This document shows positions 8,298-19,751 of a DNA stretch of 64,000 nt, piece by piece. The stretch is from Oscheius tipulae. Its lineage: Eukaryota > Nematoda > Chromadorea > Rhabditida > Rhabditidae. Positions within the stretch are counted from its first letter, which is position 1; each line of letters begins with the position of its first letter. The stretch covers positions 558,001-622,000 of the forward strand of contig JASJZH010000005.1 of NCBI GenBank assembly GCA_037178975.1, written 5' to 3'. The notes under the pieces are model-generated. The model was not told the DNA's origin. It did not search any database and was given only the letters and a program-made list of their open reading frames with translations. The position numbers and the translations under genes are program-made.

Positions 8298-8602
8298 TCA
8301 GTCATCACACTCGGCTTTCCTTCTTTTACAACTCCCTCCTTTGTAGCCGTGCTCTTGACAGCAGTTACTTGTAGCCGTATTATTTGGACAGTAGTTGGAG
8401 CAGTCCTCTTCAGCACTCTGGGAAAGAAATATTTGAAGGGAGTCAGAGGCAGAAAAGACAGAGAGACGAAGAGACAGAGAGACAAAGAGACAAAGATACA
8501 AAAAACTAAACTCACATCCAGAAAGTGTTTCTCCCACACCATCATCGACGCTGTCGTTGTCCCCAATAAAACCAGGACAAGAATAAAAGTAGTAGAATCC
8601 AT
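8298..8602 (-). CDS. Secreted six-cysteine peptide 3
   Basis: Exon 1 is 8516-8602 (signal peptide MDSTTFILVLVLLGTTTAS) and exon 2 is 8298-8417, joined in phase 0 across a 98-nt intron rich in GTCTCT-type repeats. The product is 68 aa with C-x3-C-x8-CC-x9-C-x6-C and the motif CCQEHGYKGGSC, close to the GYxGGxC core of invertebrate CSalpha-beta defensins. The mature part is basic in the middle and acidic at the very end. Part of a four-gene tandem cluster. Confidence 0.75.
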
Positions 8603-8826
8603 TGCTGTCACAATAGAGACACTTTTTGCCGCCTACTATTCGCTTAAGTACCTCCCCCGACCCTCTGTTTGACATCAGAATGGTCCGTGTTTTCACACGT
8701 AATAATGCCAAAGACCTCCTGGGCAAACAGGAGCGAGCGACTGATCTGAAAAGTAACCGAGGTTGTATGAGCTGAGGAATTTTTGAAGGTTGACAGAGGA
8801 ACATTTCAGAACAGGGTTTATTGGGC

Positions 8827-9099
8827 TCATTCATCACAATCGGCTGCTCGTCCTTTTCTACAGTAGCCCGTCAGGTAACCGTGTCCCTTACAGCAGTTAT
8901 CAACAGCGTTGTTGTCTGGACAGAAGACGGTACATTCTCTTTCGGCAAGGTCCTGGAAGTTGGCAGGTGGACAATGAAAATAACAGTGATAGTGACAGTG
9001 ACAGCAAATTACCTCTTTAGACTCTTCGGAATCCCTTGCAGTTGCAGAAGTTGCCAGACAGATGACTAGCAGCAGAGTATAAAAGACCATTGGATTCAT
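8827..9099 (-). CDS. Secreted six-cysteine peptide 4
   Basis: Exon 1 is 9013-9099 (signal peptide MNPMVFYTLLLVICLATSATA) and exon 2 is 8827-8952, with a 60-nt intron and a phase-0 join. The product is 70 aa. Pattern C-x3-C-x8-CC-x9-C-x7-C with CCKGHGYLTGYC. Most similar to peptide 3 in sequence and exon structure, so these two are probably the youngest duplicates. It is the most upstream gene of the minus-strand cluster. Confidence 0.75.
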   Translation of the reverse strand: MNPMVFYTLLLVICLATSATARDSEESKEVICCHCHYHCYFHCPPANFQDLAERECTVFCPDNNAVDNCCKGHGYLTGYCRKGRAADCDE

Positions 9100-9165
9100 C
9101 ACTTGACTCTTCCTCTCTGCCCACAATCTCCATTTAAAAGACTTTCTGTTTACCAAAGTTACCAA

Positions 9166-12100
9166 AGACCAAACAAGGAGTATTGTTAGGTACCGGGTCG
9201 TGATACCAACCCATGTCAGTCAAATACTTTAAACTCAAGAGATCAATGAAAACTCGAAAAGAGTCAGCAATCTATTTTAGATTAATTGTGGGACTAATTG
9301 AAGGGAATTGTACTCGTTCCTCGTGAGGAGTAGTTACGCATAAACAAATTATTTCCTAGACGGTATCTACAATTAGTCTGATAGGCTTGTCTCAGTCTTT
9401 GTCTCTCGTTTATACAGAACCGAATCTTTCCACCCTCACCCTAACGAAGCCTGTTATGAACCTAATCAGCTCCTCATTCTTCCTTCTCCATTTTCCTCAA
9501 AACTCGTCTGCAAAATATGAAAAAAGTAAAGCCGACGTTAATCTCATCGCGCCTCATTATCCTCATATCTTGTCACCTCCCGGAGTGAACAACAAGCCTG
9601 ACTACTTTTTTACTACCTTGTTTTCATCTCAGATCCTAGTCCCATTTTTAGAATCTGGTTCAGACAGTGTCTCTTGCTCTCAAGATTTTGGACTCGGGGA
9701 ATACATCCGTCTTATCTGGGTCCCCGTTAGCCACCCACCTGGCTATTAGTCATAGAAATTCGTGGGTCGGGTGACAGAGACAGAGATCCCTGGGGATGAC
9801 AAGGACATGCTTATCTGATTGTTCAAGACGTCTCTCTCTCTCTCTGTCCGTCTCTATGTCACTTTGCCTCTTTGTCTCTAAGTCTCTCTGACTCCCTTCT
9901 TGTCTCTCTGTCTCTCGATCACCCTGTCCCTCTGTTTCTCTGTCTTGCTGTCTCTCTGTTTATACTCACTGTTTTTGTATTATGACAGAAAATTATGTTC
10001 AACCTTATTGGCCGTTGTTGACTGTTTATCACCCTCTCCGCCTGTATACATTCTTAATTATTCAGTATTTCATCCTCTTGAAAAAAGCAAGAAATTTTTC
10101 GAAAATCTATTCCTGTCCTCTGTTTGTTCTAATCAATCTTGCCCTTCGGGCGAAGATCTACTTCTTCTAGAAATTGAGTTAATCCCGTGTCTCTCTATAA
10201 CTTGCGCAAAGAAGTCCTCTTGACCTGTGTATACAATTTTATTGACGTCATATTGACCCTTCGAGAAGGTTCATGACTTCTCTATTAGGTTAGGGTGTGA
10301 GGTCATCGAGAGCCAGAGACAGAGCCTGGACCCCTACCCTACTCCTCTCATCTGTCAAACCCTCTTGACTCTTCCTCAGACTTCGTCATCACTCCGACGG
10401 CAGGTGTTATTGCCTTATATGCCGTTCCACGAAGGTCGTCTCAAGTTTAATTAAGGCGACAATTAAGACACAAATTAAAAGATTCCTTGCATTATCCGCG
10501 TGCCTACGTACTGACGCGTGGTGACCTCATCTTTTGTAATTCCCCTTTTTTGCGAAACCTTTTGTAGAGAACAGCAGGTGTAGGTTTGTAAGTGTTATGA
10601 CTGGACTCTCCGTCGCTGCTATTGGATTAGTTCAGTAGAATTACTGAATAAGTTATCTGATACTTTCAGCGAGCGACTCAGGCCAAAAATTCATTTCACT
10701 ACATACAGACTTGTTAATTAAAATTGAAAAGGTAGTCCTACTTTGTTCAGCCAAAAACGTCCGGGAGCTTTGTCTCAGCTCCTTCCACCAGAAGATTATC
10801 CCATACCAGCGGTTTTTGTATGACGCCTGATCCATGTCTGGAGACAAAGAGACTTTTTGACACCGCAAATCAATTTTGTATCATTTGCAGAGGGTCAGTA
10901 TTCCACCCGTAGATCAGTAGATGCGACGGCGTAGAAATTGAGGCAGCTGCACCGGGAGGACAGCTTTTCACATTTTCAATGCCGATTGAATATGAGAGGG
11001 GCATAATTGTGAAAGCCCCCAAATTCCAGTCAAGTAGTCCTACTTTGAAGTAAATTGTGCTGGATAAAAGTCAATGCACATGTTGCGATTCGAATCCACA
11101 TTTCCAGCGGGTCGGGGGTTCCGACGTCTTATGTGCCTGAGGAAATTTGCTTAGTTCTGAACGGCTCAGTGCCAGAAACAGACTGAGCATGTTTTGACTG
11201 TCTCGTATGGTTGGGGTTTGAGGGATAGTGCAGAGACAGAGAGACTGAGAGATAGAAAGGTAGGGAGACAGAGAATCGAATCCCCTAGTCCATAAATCGG
11301 CTCCCTCGTCCCTTTTTCTCTTGTGACCTGTACGTATAGGCTTACGCGTCCAAGAACCAGAAAGCACTGCCTTGGAGATGATGTGACGCCCACACACGCG
11401 ATTATTCTTTTTGGGCACACAGCCTGAAATTGGAAGCTTGGTGGGAGTCAAAAGGGCTCTATTAGTTTTCAACCTTGGTTTGTTTTGCGACCGGTCATTT
11501 TATATCAGAACTCGCCGCACAGACCTATTTCATGCTCGTCATTATTGTGAGTAAACTACCCGCATAATCTGATAACTTATTGACTAACTGGATCAGTGTA
11601 GTGATCGGAAGAGCTGCTTACAAAATAAACTACTGAAAGGATCTCTGGTAAGAATTTCTATTCCTGTCATCCTGTACTCTCCCTCGATTCCTCCGTCTCT
11701 TTTTCAATGTTTTCATCGCCCAGCAGTACCGAAAATATTCGCTCCACTCCATCCTCTTGAAGATAAAAAACGAACCTGGATGACTGAGTATTTTCTCTCG
11801 CGTCATCGCGACTTCTTCTTCCGTGCGCCACTCGTAATAATTGAAATTTTGGGCTCGGTTTGAAAGAGCGACGGGGGTTGAACAATATTACGTAGAGAAG
11901 GTCAGCACCTGCTCTGCACGGGGGCGAGAAAGACGAGAAAAGGTTGAAAAGGTGAATATGGTTAGGGTAGTTGAGCGGAAAGAGAGACGTGGATCTCTCT
12001 GTTTCTGTCTCTGTCTCCTCTACTTCCTTCCGTTCCTTGTTACAACCCAGCCACCATGGTAACAATAATCAAATAGTCTTTTTGATGCGAGTCGCGGCTT

Positions 12101-12868
12101 CATTAAAGTCATAATGACTTTATCCCCTGTTTACGCTTCGCCACCCCCTTCAGGCTCAAAAGTCAGCTCCCGGTCCGAGTTCGAATTGGCCGTTCAGACT
12201 TCAGACGCCCTCATAGAGGGATCAAATAACACAAAGTTTGCCTCTGACCGTTAGACCCGACGTGATTTATTTCCTTCTCAAGGAGCTCCGCCCTTTTTCT
12301 CTCTCCCTTACCAGCTCCGCCTCTCACTCTCCTTTCCCGACGGCTACTGATGTTTCAGTCTAGAGAAACAAAGCCCTCTGATGACAGGCGGAGAAAGGAA
12401 TTTTTTTCATTTAAAGCCGCTTCTTTGGAGCTTTCTCGGTTGCTATATAAGGACATTTCGTCCCTTCTTTTTCACCAGCCTGCTTTCTTCCCAACCCTCG
12501 GATTTTCCTACCATCTTTCATTCTCACTATTACCGTATTGACTACGATTTAAGTGTTTTCTGCTTCGGTTATGAACTGCCAGAAGGACAGACACGTACAG
12601 AGACAGAGAGATAGAGTGACATGGAGGCAGTACGAGAGAGAGAGAGACAGAGTAACAGAGAGACAGTGCGACAGAGAGGCAGAGAGGCATGAGGGACATA
12701 GAAAGACAGAAAAACAAGTTGATCTTGTTTACCTAAAGACTACTTTATAGCATTACTGTAATGTAATTTTATTCCCTTCAATCTCCTTCTTCCGTTCTTT
12801 TGGACCGTCTCTCTGTTCCCTCACCCTCAACATTCCAGGTACCCCTTCTTACCCGCACGACCACAGTC
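9166..12868. other. Long intergenic stretch, no supported gene
   Basis: Several open frames of 60-130 codons occur on both strands, but none shows a signal peptide, splice phase partner or recognisable motif, and many are only repeat translations (GTCTCT/GACAGA runs at about 9826-9960, 12590-12715). I see nothing else in it that I can name. Confidence 0.5.
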
Positions 12869-13392
12869 ATGTTCTCAACTATGCGATTCGTCTTCGCCCT
12901 CGTTCTCATCTCTGGTTTGTTTATATTTCTTAGTAATGGCTTCACAAAAAAAGAACAGGTGCATTCGGGTGAAAAGTTAGCATTAATGAATATTATGTTT
13001 TCCTGCCCCTATAAAGTCCATTAAATTGTAGGCCGAAATAGGGCGTAAAGATCACTCAGGCTTGACTCATACTAGAAAAGGGCACTGGACATTAGCTCAG
13101 AGAGTCCTTAGCAAGAGGTCGGCTGTCTTCCTCAAAAACACCTTTTCAGCCTTCTGTCTCTCCAGCTCACTGGCAGCCCCAACTTCAGAGGACTCCCAGC
13201 TCTCCGGTCCAGCTATGGCCTTCATGGCCAAGAGGAGTTTCTCCGGCTACATGCCCTGGAGTAAGAAGTGGGCTCGTCTAGAGCCTTCTATCAGGTAACA
13301 ATCAAACTCTCGACAAGACAAGTCCATTTTGAAGATTCTTCAAGAGGTCCGGAGTCCAGCCCGTGATGTTCGAAGACGATTCCTTGTTCTAA
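12869..13392 (+). CDS. Candidate neuropeptide-like precursor
   Basis: Exons 12869-12914, 13177-13294 and 13347-13392 join in phase to 70 codons ending at TAA. The N-terminus is a signal peptide (MFSTMRFVFALVLIS), followed by a short spacer, a Lys-Arg processing site, the segment SFSGYMPWS, a Lys-Lys, WARLEPSI and Arg-Arg, and an acidic tail. Signal peptide plus closely spaced dibasic sites in a 69-aa protein is the layout of a neuropeptide precursor, but no amidation Gly precedes the dibasic sites and I do not recognise the peptides. The second exon needs the acceptor CACTGGCAG, 11 nt after a more pyrimidine-rich one, to keep phase. Confidence 0.45.
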
Positions 13393-13699
13393 ATGTCATG
13401 TCAATGCTACAAAAGAGATCTAGCCTTCCTTGCATCCATCCCATTTAAGCCAAAAGAACACACACTGATTGAGTCGTCTTTGTTGCATATCCCTTACTCC
13501 CAACTGCTCCTTCTCCCCTGTTCCCCGCTTTGTGATGTACATTGTGTTCTCTAATGAACGTGTTGATTAAATTTATGCGTGTACCGAGATTGGATGGGTC
13601 TTGGTGGTACAGGGAAGTTCTTGTTTTAAACTAGAGACATAGACAAAGACAGACAGAGACGGTGACAGAGACAGAGTTCAGTGGTAATTAGCTTCAAAC

Positions 13700-14780
13700 A
13701 TACTTTCTTGCAGCTGCAACCCTTGTTTACCCATCGTCAGTTTATGAGTCTAGACTCTGGACCTTCAACGAGAACCATCAATCTACCGTAGCCTCCTCTT
13801 CTCACGTCTGGATTGGTATAATTTCCAGCTCATTCCGGGCACAGATTGTAAACGGGGCTCACATTTATGACCTCCTTGAAATGACCTCTCGTTAATCAAT
13901 CCGGAGAAAACATAGAGTTGCAAAAGGACGGAAAGGGTTACTTACAATTCCTCTTAAGCGACTACCAGTTTTTCATAGATGGGGCAAGGGTAATTTACAG
14001 GCACTAGGTCATATTAGGTCTTCACAGGGACTGGAAATCCTATAGTCGAAAAAGAGTCTGGCCGGGCCAAGGCAGGCGTTCTTTTGCTTTCCTTTTTACA
14101 AAACTACGGTGTTTTCAATTGGCTGCCTGGAGCCGCCAAGTAACCGTCCCTGTTCCAATCGCTCATGGCTCGGTCAACTCTCGTTCCTCTTTTCTTTCTT
14201 ATTATCCAGCAAATCCTTTCACACGAAGATGTCTTCCTCATCAAGCAGTAGACGGGATGGGACAAGGATTTGGTGGTAAAAGACTGTACAGTAGAGCATT
14301 GCGATGCAGGTTATCTCTGCAGTGGATTCTTGAAACGTTTGACAGATTACCTTTTTTTTTATTTTCGTTGAATGCCAATGAATGCCAGTACGGCAGGGTT
14401 GTCCTTCCAAAACTAACGGACGGAAATCCTATGATTGTGAAGCATAGAGATGCCACCCAATGCAGATTGGATCCTGCCTTGGATGACAGCAAACTCTATA
14501 TTGGTAGGCTTAAAATAACCGTGTTTCCCTTTGTCACTGTCACTGGTACAGTATTTAAAAGTTTTCGTAGACTTACAGTTCTAGCTTGAGTGTGTTCACA
14601 AACTATACATGTACTGTAGAGACACTTAGGCCTTCTGGGAACTCCCAAAAATTTAGTGTCTATCGCAAGATCTTTATGACGATTACCATGTTTATTGGAA
14701 TGAACATCACCTACTCAGAAGTAAATTATACCGTCGATTCGCACAAGATTTCCCTTTCGGATATAGCTGGCTAGTGGTGA
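13700..14780 (+). other. Unresolved stretch with coding-like segments
   Basis: Segments with good codon appearance occur at about 13714-13890 (reading VYESRLWTFNENHQSTV...) and 14390-14590, where an exon ending ...LDDSKLYI could be spliced over a 49-nt intron to a short terminal exon. I could not connect these into one gene with a start and consistent phases. It may be an unrecognised gene or a decayed one. Confidence 0.2.
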
Positions 14781-14973
14781 ATGTTTCCTAACTCGACAAA
14801 GTCATGCTAGTAAAAAGGGGGCCCTGCTTGTCAAGATAACTGACGACTGTTATGGAAACATGGTGTTTACATAAAGAAAAAAATGAAGGCACCGCGCTGG
14901 CATCAGCTACTTCGAGTCAAATCTGACTAAAGGAACATTGTAATGTTAACAGCTGCAAAAATAAAAAGCGAAA

Positions 14974-15044
14974 GGTCCCGGGGAGATTTGAACTCCCGTC
15001 GCAGGATTCAGAGTCCTGAGTGCTAACCGCTACACCACGGGACC
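14974..15044 (-). tRNA. tRNA-Gln (anticodon CTG)
   Basis: On the minus strand the sequence begins GGTCCCG and ends CGGGACC, a perfect 7-bp acceptor stem. It has an A box (TGGTGTAGCGGTTAGCA), an anticodon stem CAGGA/TCCTG around the loop CTCTGAA (anticodon CTG, reading CAG) and a T arm with GAGTTCAAATCTC. There is no intron. All arms pair, so this looks functional, unlike the other tRNA-like sequences in the window. Confidence 0.93.
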
Positions 15045-16063
15045 GACGGGCTCGGCAAAACAACCTTGAGCTGAGGATCTTGTGAACGCTATTGTGGCAT
15101 TTCTTGCGGGGAAAGAGGGTTTTTACTTGGAAAAGACGCAAAGTTTCTCTTCGAGACTACTGTCTTGTGTTTTTCAGTCATTTTCTCGAGATTTTAATTT
15201 TTTCCGGGAAATGAAATCCAGTTCGCATTATCCTAATTTGTATTCCTTGTACCCGAGAAGCTTTATCTCTCCTCTTTATACTCGAAAAATTCTCATCGTT
15301 TCACAACATTTGTTCGACAGATGAGGGTACTTCTCTTATTCTACCTTCTCGTTGCCTTTGTCTATGGGCTAAAGTGCTAGAATGGTAGGCATCTTCAAGT
15401 ACTGCCGCTACTCACCTCTAAAGGCATTAACAAAACAAAACAAACCAGCTGGGTCTGGCTGAAGTCAATTGTCCGGAGCTCTGTCTGTAAGAGGGAGACG
15501 TATAAGAAGAGGTTATGATTACCCATCAGATTCATGGCTGCAAGTCTTCCGGCTTGAAATGTGGTGGAGGAACCAAGTAGTCTGAAAGAGGCGATGGCGT
15601 CACACTAGAAGTTTTTTGCTGCAAAAGTAGTAGTAAGTGTAGTAAGTGTAGCTTCCCTATTGGATATTTCTAAAATGAAGTTTTTGACGGAGAGGCAGGG
15701 ATATACAGTGATGGAGTGACGTAGAAAAACTGGGAAAGAGACAGACGAGAGCAAGTGATGATGGTTTTTGTGCCTAAGCTATTTTTAGACTCCTGGAAAG
15801 TACAGGAATTGTTTAGAAGAGCATATTGCTTCCAAAATCCCTTCGTTGGAAGAGTGGAACAATTTTAAAACACTTCTCCTTCCAGAATCAGCTGCACAAA
15901 TTTGTGATTTGTGTTCACCGCATGATAGTAGTCTCGCCACGTTATCGCCTTGCAAGAATAGATAGACTCAATTTTCAGCACCAAAGATTATTGGTTTGGC
16001 TATATAAAGAACCAGTGGCGACACACCTCGATCATTCTTCAGACCAACTCTTTGATTTCTACA

Positions 16064-17053
16064 ATGTTCTCAGTATATATCAAGCTCAAAGAGCACGGAA
16101 TCTTTCCTGAAGTCATACCTATCGCTTCTGAAAATACTGCTTTTCTCTCTGTGTCTTATCCTTCCGGTGCCGAGGTCAACTTAGGAGAAGAAGTGACACC
16201 AATGCAGGCCAAGAGGAAGCCAACAGTCAGCTGGGAAGCTGACCCAGAGAGCCTGTACTGTCTTCTTTTTATTGGTATCCCGTTTTTCAAAGACTATACA
16301 GATCTTTAGATCCTGATGCTCCCTCTAGAACGAATCCTAAAAAGCACACGTGGAAGCATTGGCTTGTAGTCAATATCCCTGGTAACCAGGTAGAAAAAGG
16401 ACATACCGAATTGGATTATCTCGGATGTGGACCTCCTGAAGGAAGTGGTGAGTACGAAGCAAACATGCGTCATAGGCTGTTCCAATTTTTAGCATCCTGC
16501 TACCATGGCCGTGCCGAAACAATTCAACGCTCAGGGTGCGCAACAGAAATCAACCATTTAGGGATCGGGGTTACATTTTTTTTTTAGCTTTGCGATGTTC
16601 TGCAAAATTGTAGAGCAGAAAAAATGCTATCACTTTGCAGTACATCGCAAAAGTGAAAAATGCAACCTTGGCCCCGAACTGGCTAATTTTTGTTGCCCAT
16701 CCTGAGCGCTAGTAGGCCCAGCCCGTCCTTGTCCGGGCCTAAGGCGCATGGCCGGTTTGAAGATAGAGAGTCAATCAATTTCTCACTTTTCAGGTCTCCA
16801 CCGCTACATTTTCTTGCTCTTCAAACAGTCGTCTTTCTTTTCCACCAACACTTCGTCATCCGCATTTGAAGTAAGAGGCCGTGTTCCATTTGACGGAAAG
16901 AAGTTCATCGAGGAGAACAAACTCGAGCTCATGGCTGCTAACTTTTTTCAAGCGCAGCACGACGAATCTGTCAAAGATTTGAAAATGAGTCTGATGAAAT
17001 GTCCATACATTTTCTCCAATCTTTGGCAGATATTCAAAATGAAACTGTTGTAA
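16064..17053 (+). CDS. Phosphatidylethanolamine-binding protein (PEBP/RKIP family)
   Basis: Exons 16064-16274, 16310-16447 and 16794-17053 join in phase to 202 aa. Family hallmarks: the ligand-site block DPDAPSRTNP followed by KHTWKHWLVVNIPGN, then the second signature Y-L-GCGPPEGSGLHRYIFLLF. Together these form the anion-binding pocket of PEBP/RKIP proteins. The C-terminal part (KKFIEENKLELMAANFF-QAQHD) also matches the family, followed by a tail of about 24 residues that is not typical. No signal peptide, so cytosolic. Known PEBPs bind phospholipids and can modulate Raf or serine proteases, and which applies here is unknown. The second intron carries a foldback repeat. Confidence 0.9.
16528..16709. 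repeat. Imperfect foldback (MITE-like) element in the PEBP intron
   Basis: The left arm from CGCTCAGGGTGCGCAACAGAA and the right arm ending GGCAACAAAAATTAGCC... (read in reverse) match over roughly 85 bases with some mismatches. The centre contains GATGTTCTGCAAAATTGTAG, a version of a motif seen in other introns of this window. Non-coding. Confidence 0.65.
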
Positions 17054-17911
17054 AACAAAAAAATGAAATTGAACAGAAAATATTTTTCCCTTTATGTTAC
17101 AGTTTTCGACATGGCCGGGCCCATTTTTTCTGTTTTCTTTGCTTCACTTTTACATCTAAATGGGTCTCTCTCTGCCTCTCAATCTCTCTGTCTATCTATC
17201 TCTCTGTCTCTCTATCTCTATGTCTCACAGCCCATCTCGCTTTATCCAGAATCACAGAAAGTATTGAAAGTTTTCAATAGGTAACCCCCGCCTCTGTCAT
17301 TGTTTTCCCCGAGATCAGCCCGTGCACGAGGGACTGTGTGACAAATTCGCGCCCTTCGATCTCACCCAAAATGCGGCAACGATCTGGTTTATGTTGCAGA
17401 TTGCGTATATCTGTCGGGCTGGTGCGATAACCGTCAATCATTCACCCCACTCACTCGAATAGTTCACATTTTTCAATAAGGCCCTCTGTGTCTACAGTTG
17501 AACCTCAACCGACGTCCTTGTGGCATTTTTAACCACGAGAGAGGTGGAGAGACAAGAGTCACGTGCATGTCAACCCGTTTTGCGCCAGAACAGAAGAAAC
17601 ACACGCAAACTCTTGTCAAAGTTGTGACACCTCGATTCCCCGGCCTCTATCGATGAGAGAGAAAGAGAGGGAGAGACAGCGGCCAATCCTATTTGACACT
17701 TGAAGCTAATAGGTCTATCAAGTTAGCGGTACTGAGTGCAGTAGAAAACTGAGAGACAGAGAGGGAACCCGAGATTTTTCCCCTGTCCAAACGGACCGGA
17801 ACACAATTTATGGTGTCCTTGAAGAGACAGGCTGATGCCCAGCTGGGTCGTTAGCTGTTGGGCAACGACCTGGTGACAGTTTGCCTTTCCTCTATTTCGA
17901 CTCTTCCGCTG

Positions 17912-18298
17912 CCTGTCTCTGTCTCTGTCTCTGTCTCTGTCTCTGTCTCTGTCTCTGTCTCTGTCTCTGTCTCTGTCTCTGTCTCTGTCTCTGTCTCTGT
18001 CTCTGTCTCTGTCTCTGTCTCTGTCTCTGTCTCTGTCTCTGTCTCTGTCTCTGTCTCTGTCTCTGTCTCTGTCTCTGTCTCTGTCTCTGTCTCTGTCTCT
18101 GTCTCTGTCTCTGTCTCTGTCTCTGTCTCTGTCTCTGTCTCTGTCTCTGTCTCTGTCTCTGTCTCTGTCTCTGTCTCTGTCTCTGTCTCTGTCTCTGTCT
18201 CTGTCTCTGTCTTTGTCTCTGTCTCTGTCTCTGTCTCTGTCTCTGTCTCTGTCTCTGTCTCTGTCTCTGTCTCTGTCTCTGTCTCTGTCTCTGTCTCT
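17912..18298 (+). repeat. Long (CTGTCT)n microsatellite, about 64 units
   Basis: About 387 bp of nearly pure CTGTCT hexamer, with a single variant unit (CTTTGT near 18210). All three frames on both strands stay open, giving spurious dipeptide-repeat reading frames (Arg-Asp, Glu-Thr, Gln-Arg, Val-Ser, Leu-Cys). There are no flanking coding signals, so I do not call a gene. Short versions of the same hexamer are found across the window. Confidence 0.97.
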
Positions 18299-19226
18299 TC
18301 CGACCTCCCACCTGCCCTTCCAGCACAGCTGATTTGTGCACAAAAGTCCTCCAAAATTTTATTGCCTGTTGACACGAAAACGAGTGTGTATGGCATCTCC
18401 CCTTTTGGAAGGCCACCACGCAACAATTTTATGGCTGCCTGTTTTTGCATTTCCCTATCCTGGCGTACAGGATCCAGGATCCATGTCAATGTATGTGCCC
18501 CCTTACCTTGCTGATGTCCTTCTCACAGCTGGATAGTTGTTTTCCTCGAGAGTCAACAGTTAGTACTCCTGCTGTCATCAGTAGATCTATTTTTGACCAC
18601 CGTGCGAGCAATTTTCGACTTTGCACTGGCTTATAGAGAGTTTTGTTGTGGGTATTGGTTAGTAGACAGTCCCGTCCTTTTTCCGCTCTCACTCTCTCTG
18701 TCTCCCTCTCTTAATGTGAGCGATCATATGGTAGATAGTAAGAGCGCAGGACATTAGTTTTTCTCCACTCATTGAAAAGCTGTCATCCGGGAAGGGTCTC
18801 TGTCTGCATTTTTAGACCCACTGTTCCTTTTAGTTCTTGTCTTGTGAAGCGCAGTAACATTCCAGCGAATTAGAACATATGACCTCTTGAGGCTGTTTTG
18901 TAGAAAAGTCAAAGGGGACAATGAGACAGAGAGACTTCCTTCTTCTAATAAGTTCCACATGTTCTGAATCCAGACCCATATGTTCCCTCACCCTTTCTCT
19001 CACTGTCTCTCTCTCATAACCATCGTCAAGTGCGGTCCCTATTCTTCTCGCCGCCCTATTTTGAAAGAAAACAAAGCCGTTGTAAAGATGCCCGCCTGCA
19101 GTCGCATTCTTCAACTTCTTATTTTTTTTCTTGCATCTCATGTAGCCGGTGCGTTATGAACTATGAGAAACGTTTGCTAATCGAAAACTATCGGAAATAG
19201 GTTTGAAACTGGTTCAAAAAGAATTT

Positions 19227-19259
19227 ATTTGTGTGAAGGGGTAGCCCCTTCACACAAAT
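19227..19259. repeat. Perfect 15-bp hairpin
   Basis: ATTTGTGTGAAGGGG, a 3-base loop TAG, and its exact reverse complement. It stands alone in non-coding DNA about 490 bp upstream of the LAPTM-like gene. It could be a terminator-like, small-RNA precursor or foldback remnant. Nothing nearby decides. Confidence 0.75.
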
Positions 19260-19751
19260 CAATCATCATTTTCTTTTCCGCTTTGAATCGATCATGGGGG
19301 CACGCCCTTGGAGAGTTTTACAAGTAGTCTTTTGTCAGAAATGTGAGTCACAGTCCCTCGGTCTCTCTGCTCCTCTGTCCCTCAGTCTCTCTCACTGTCT
19401 CTCTGACCAATGGGTACCACTTCCAATGTATCGCTCTCACCCCCTCACGCACATTCCGTGTGGTTATGTTGCGATTCGAGTATGTAATCCGTCGTGTATC
19501 CTGCTGATGTGGCTGGCCTTTCCTAGCCTGACAGCAGTCATATCTCTTCGTCTTCAAATTCACACCGCGGGTGTGGTTTCTAGCCTGGCAGTCAGACCGC
19601 CACTGAACCGCTAATTAATCACGCGGCACTGACACTGACTGTTGTCAACCCATGTGTTACAACTTCACTATGATTCCTTTTCTTCTGTCTCTCTGTTTCT
19701 GTCTCTTCTTTCACTCTTCATCCTTCCCATTAGCTTTCTACCTAATTCAGA

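Noticed and set aside
17723-18514. Long open frames on both strands encoding Arg-Asp, Glu-Thr, Gln-Arg, Val-Ser or Leu-Cys dipeptide repeats
   Set aside because: All are direct translations of the CTGTCT microsatellite, which has no stop codon in any frame. Flanking residues show no gene features.
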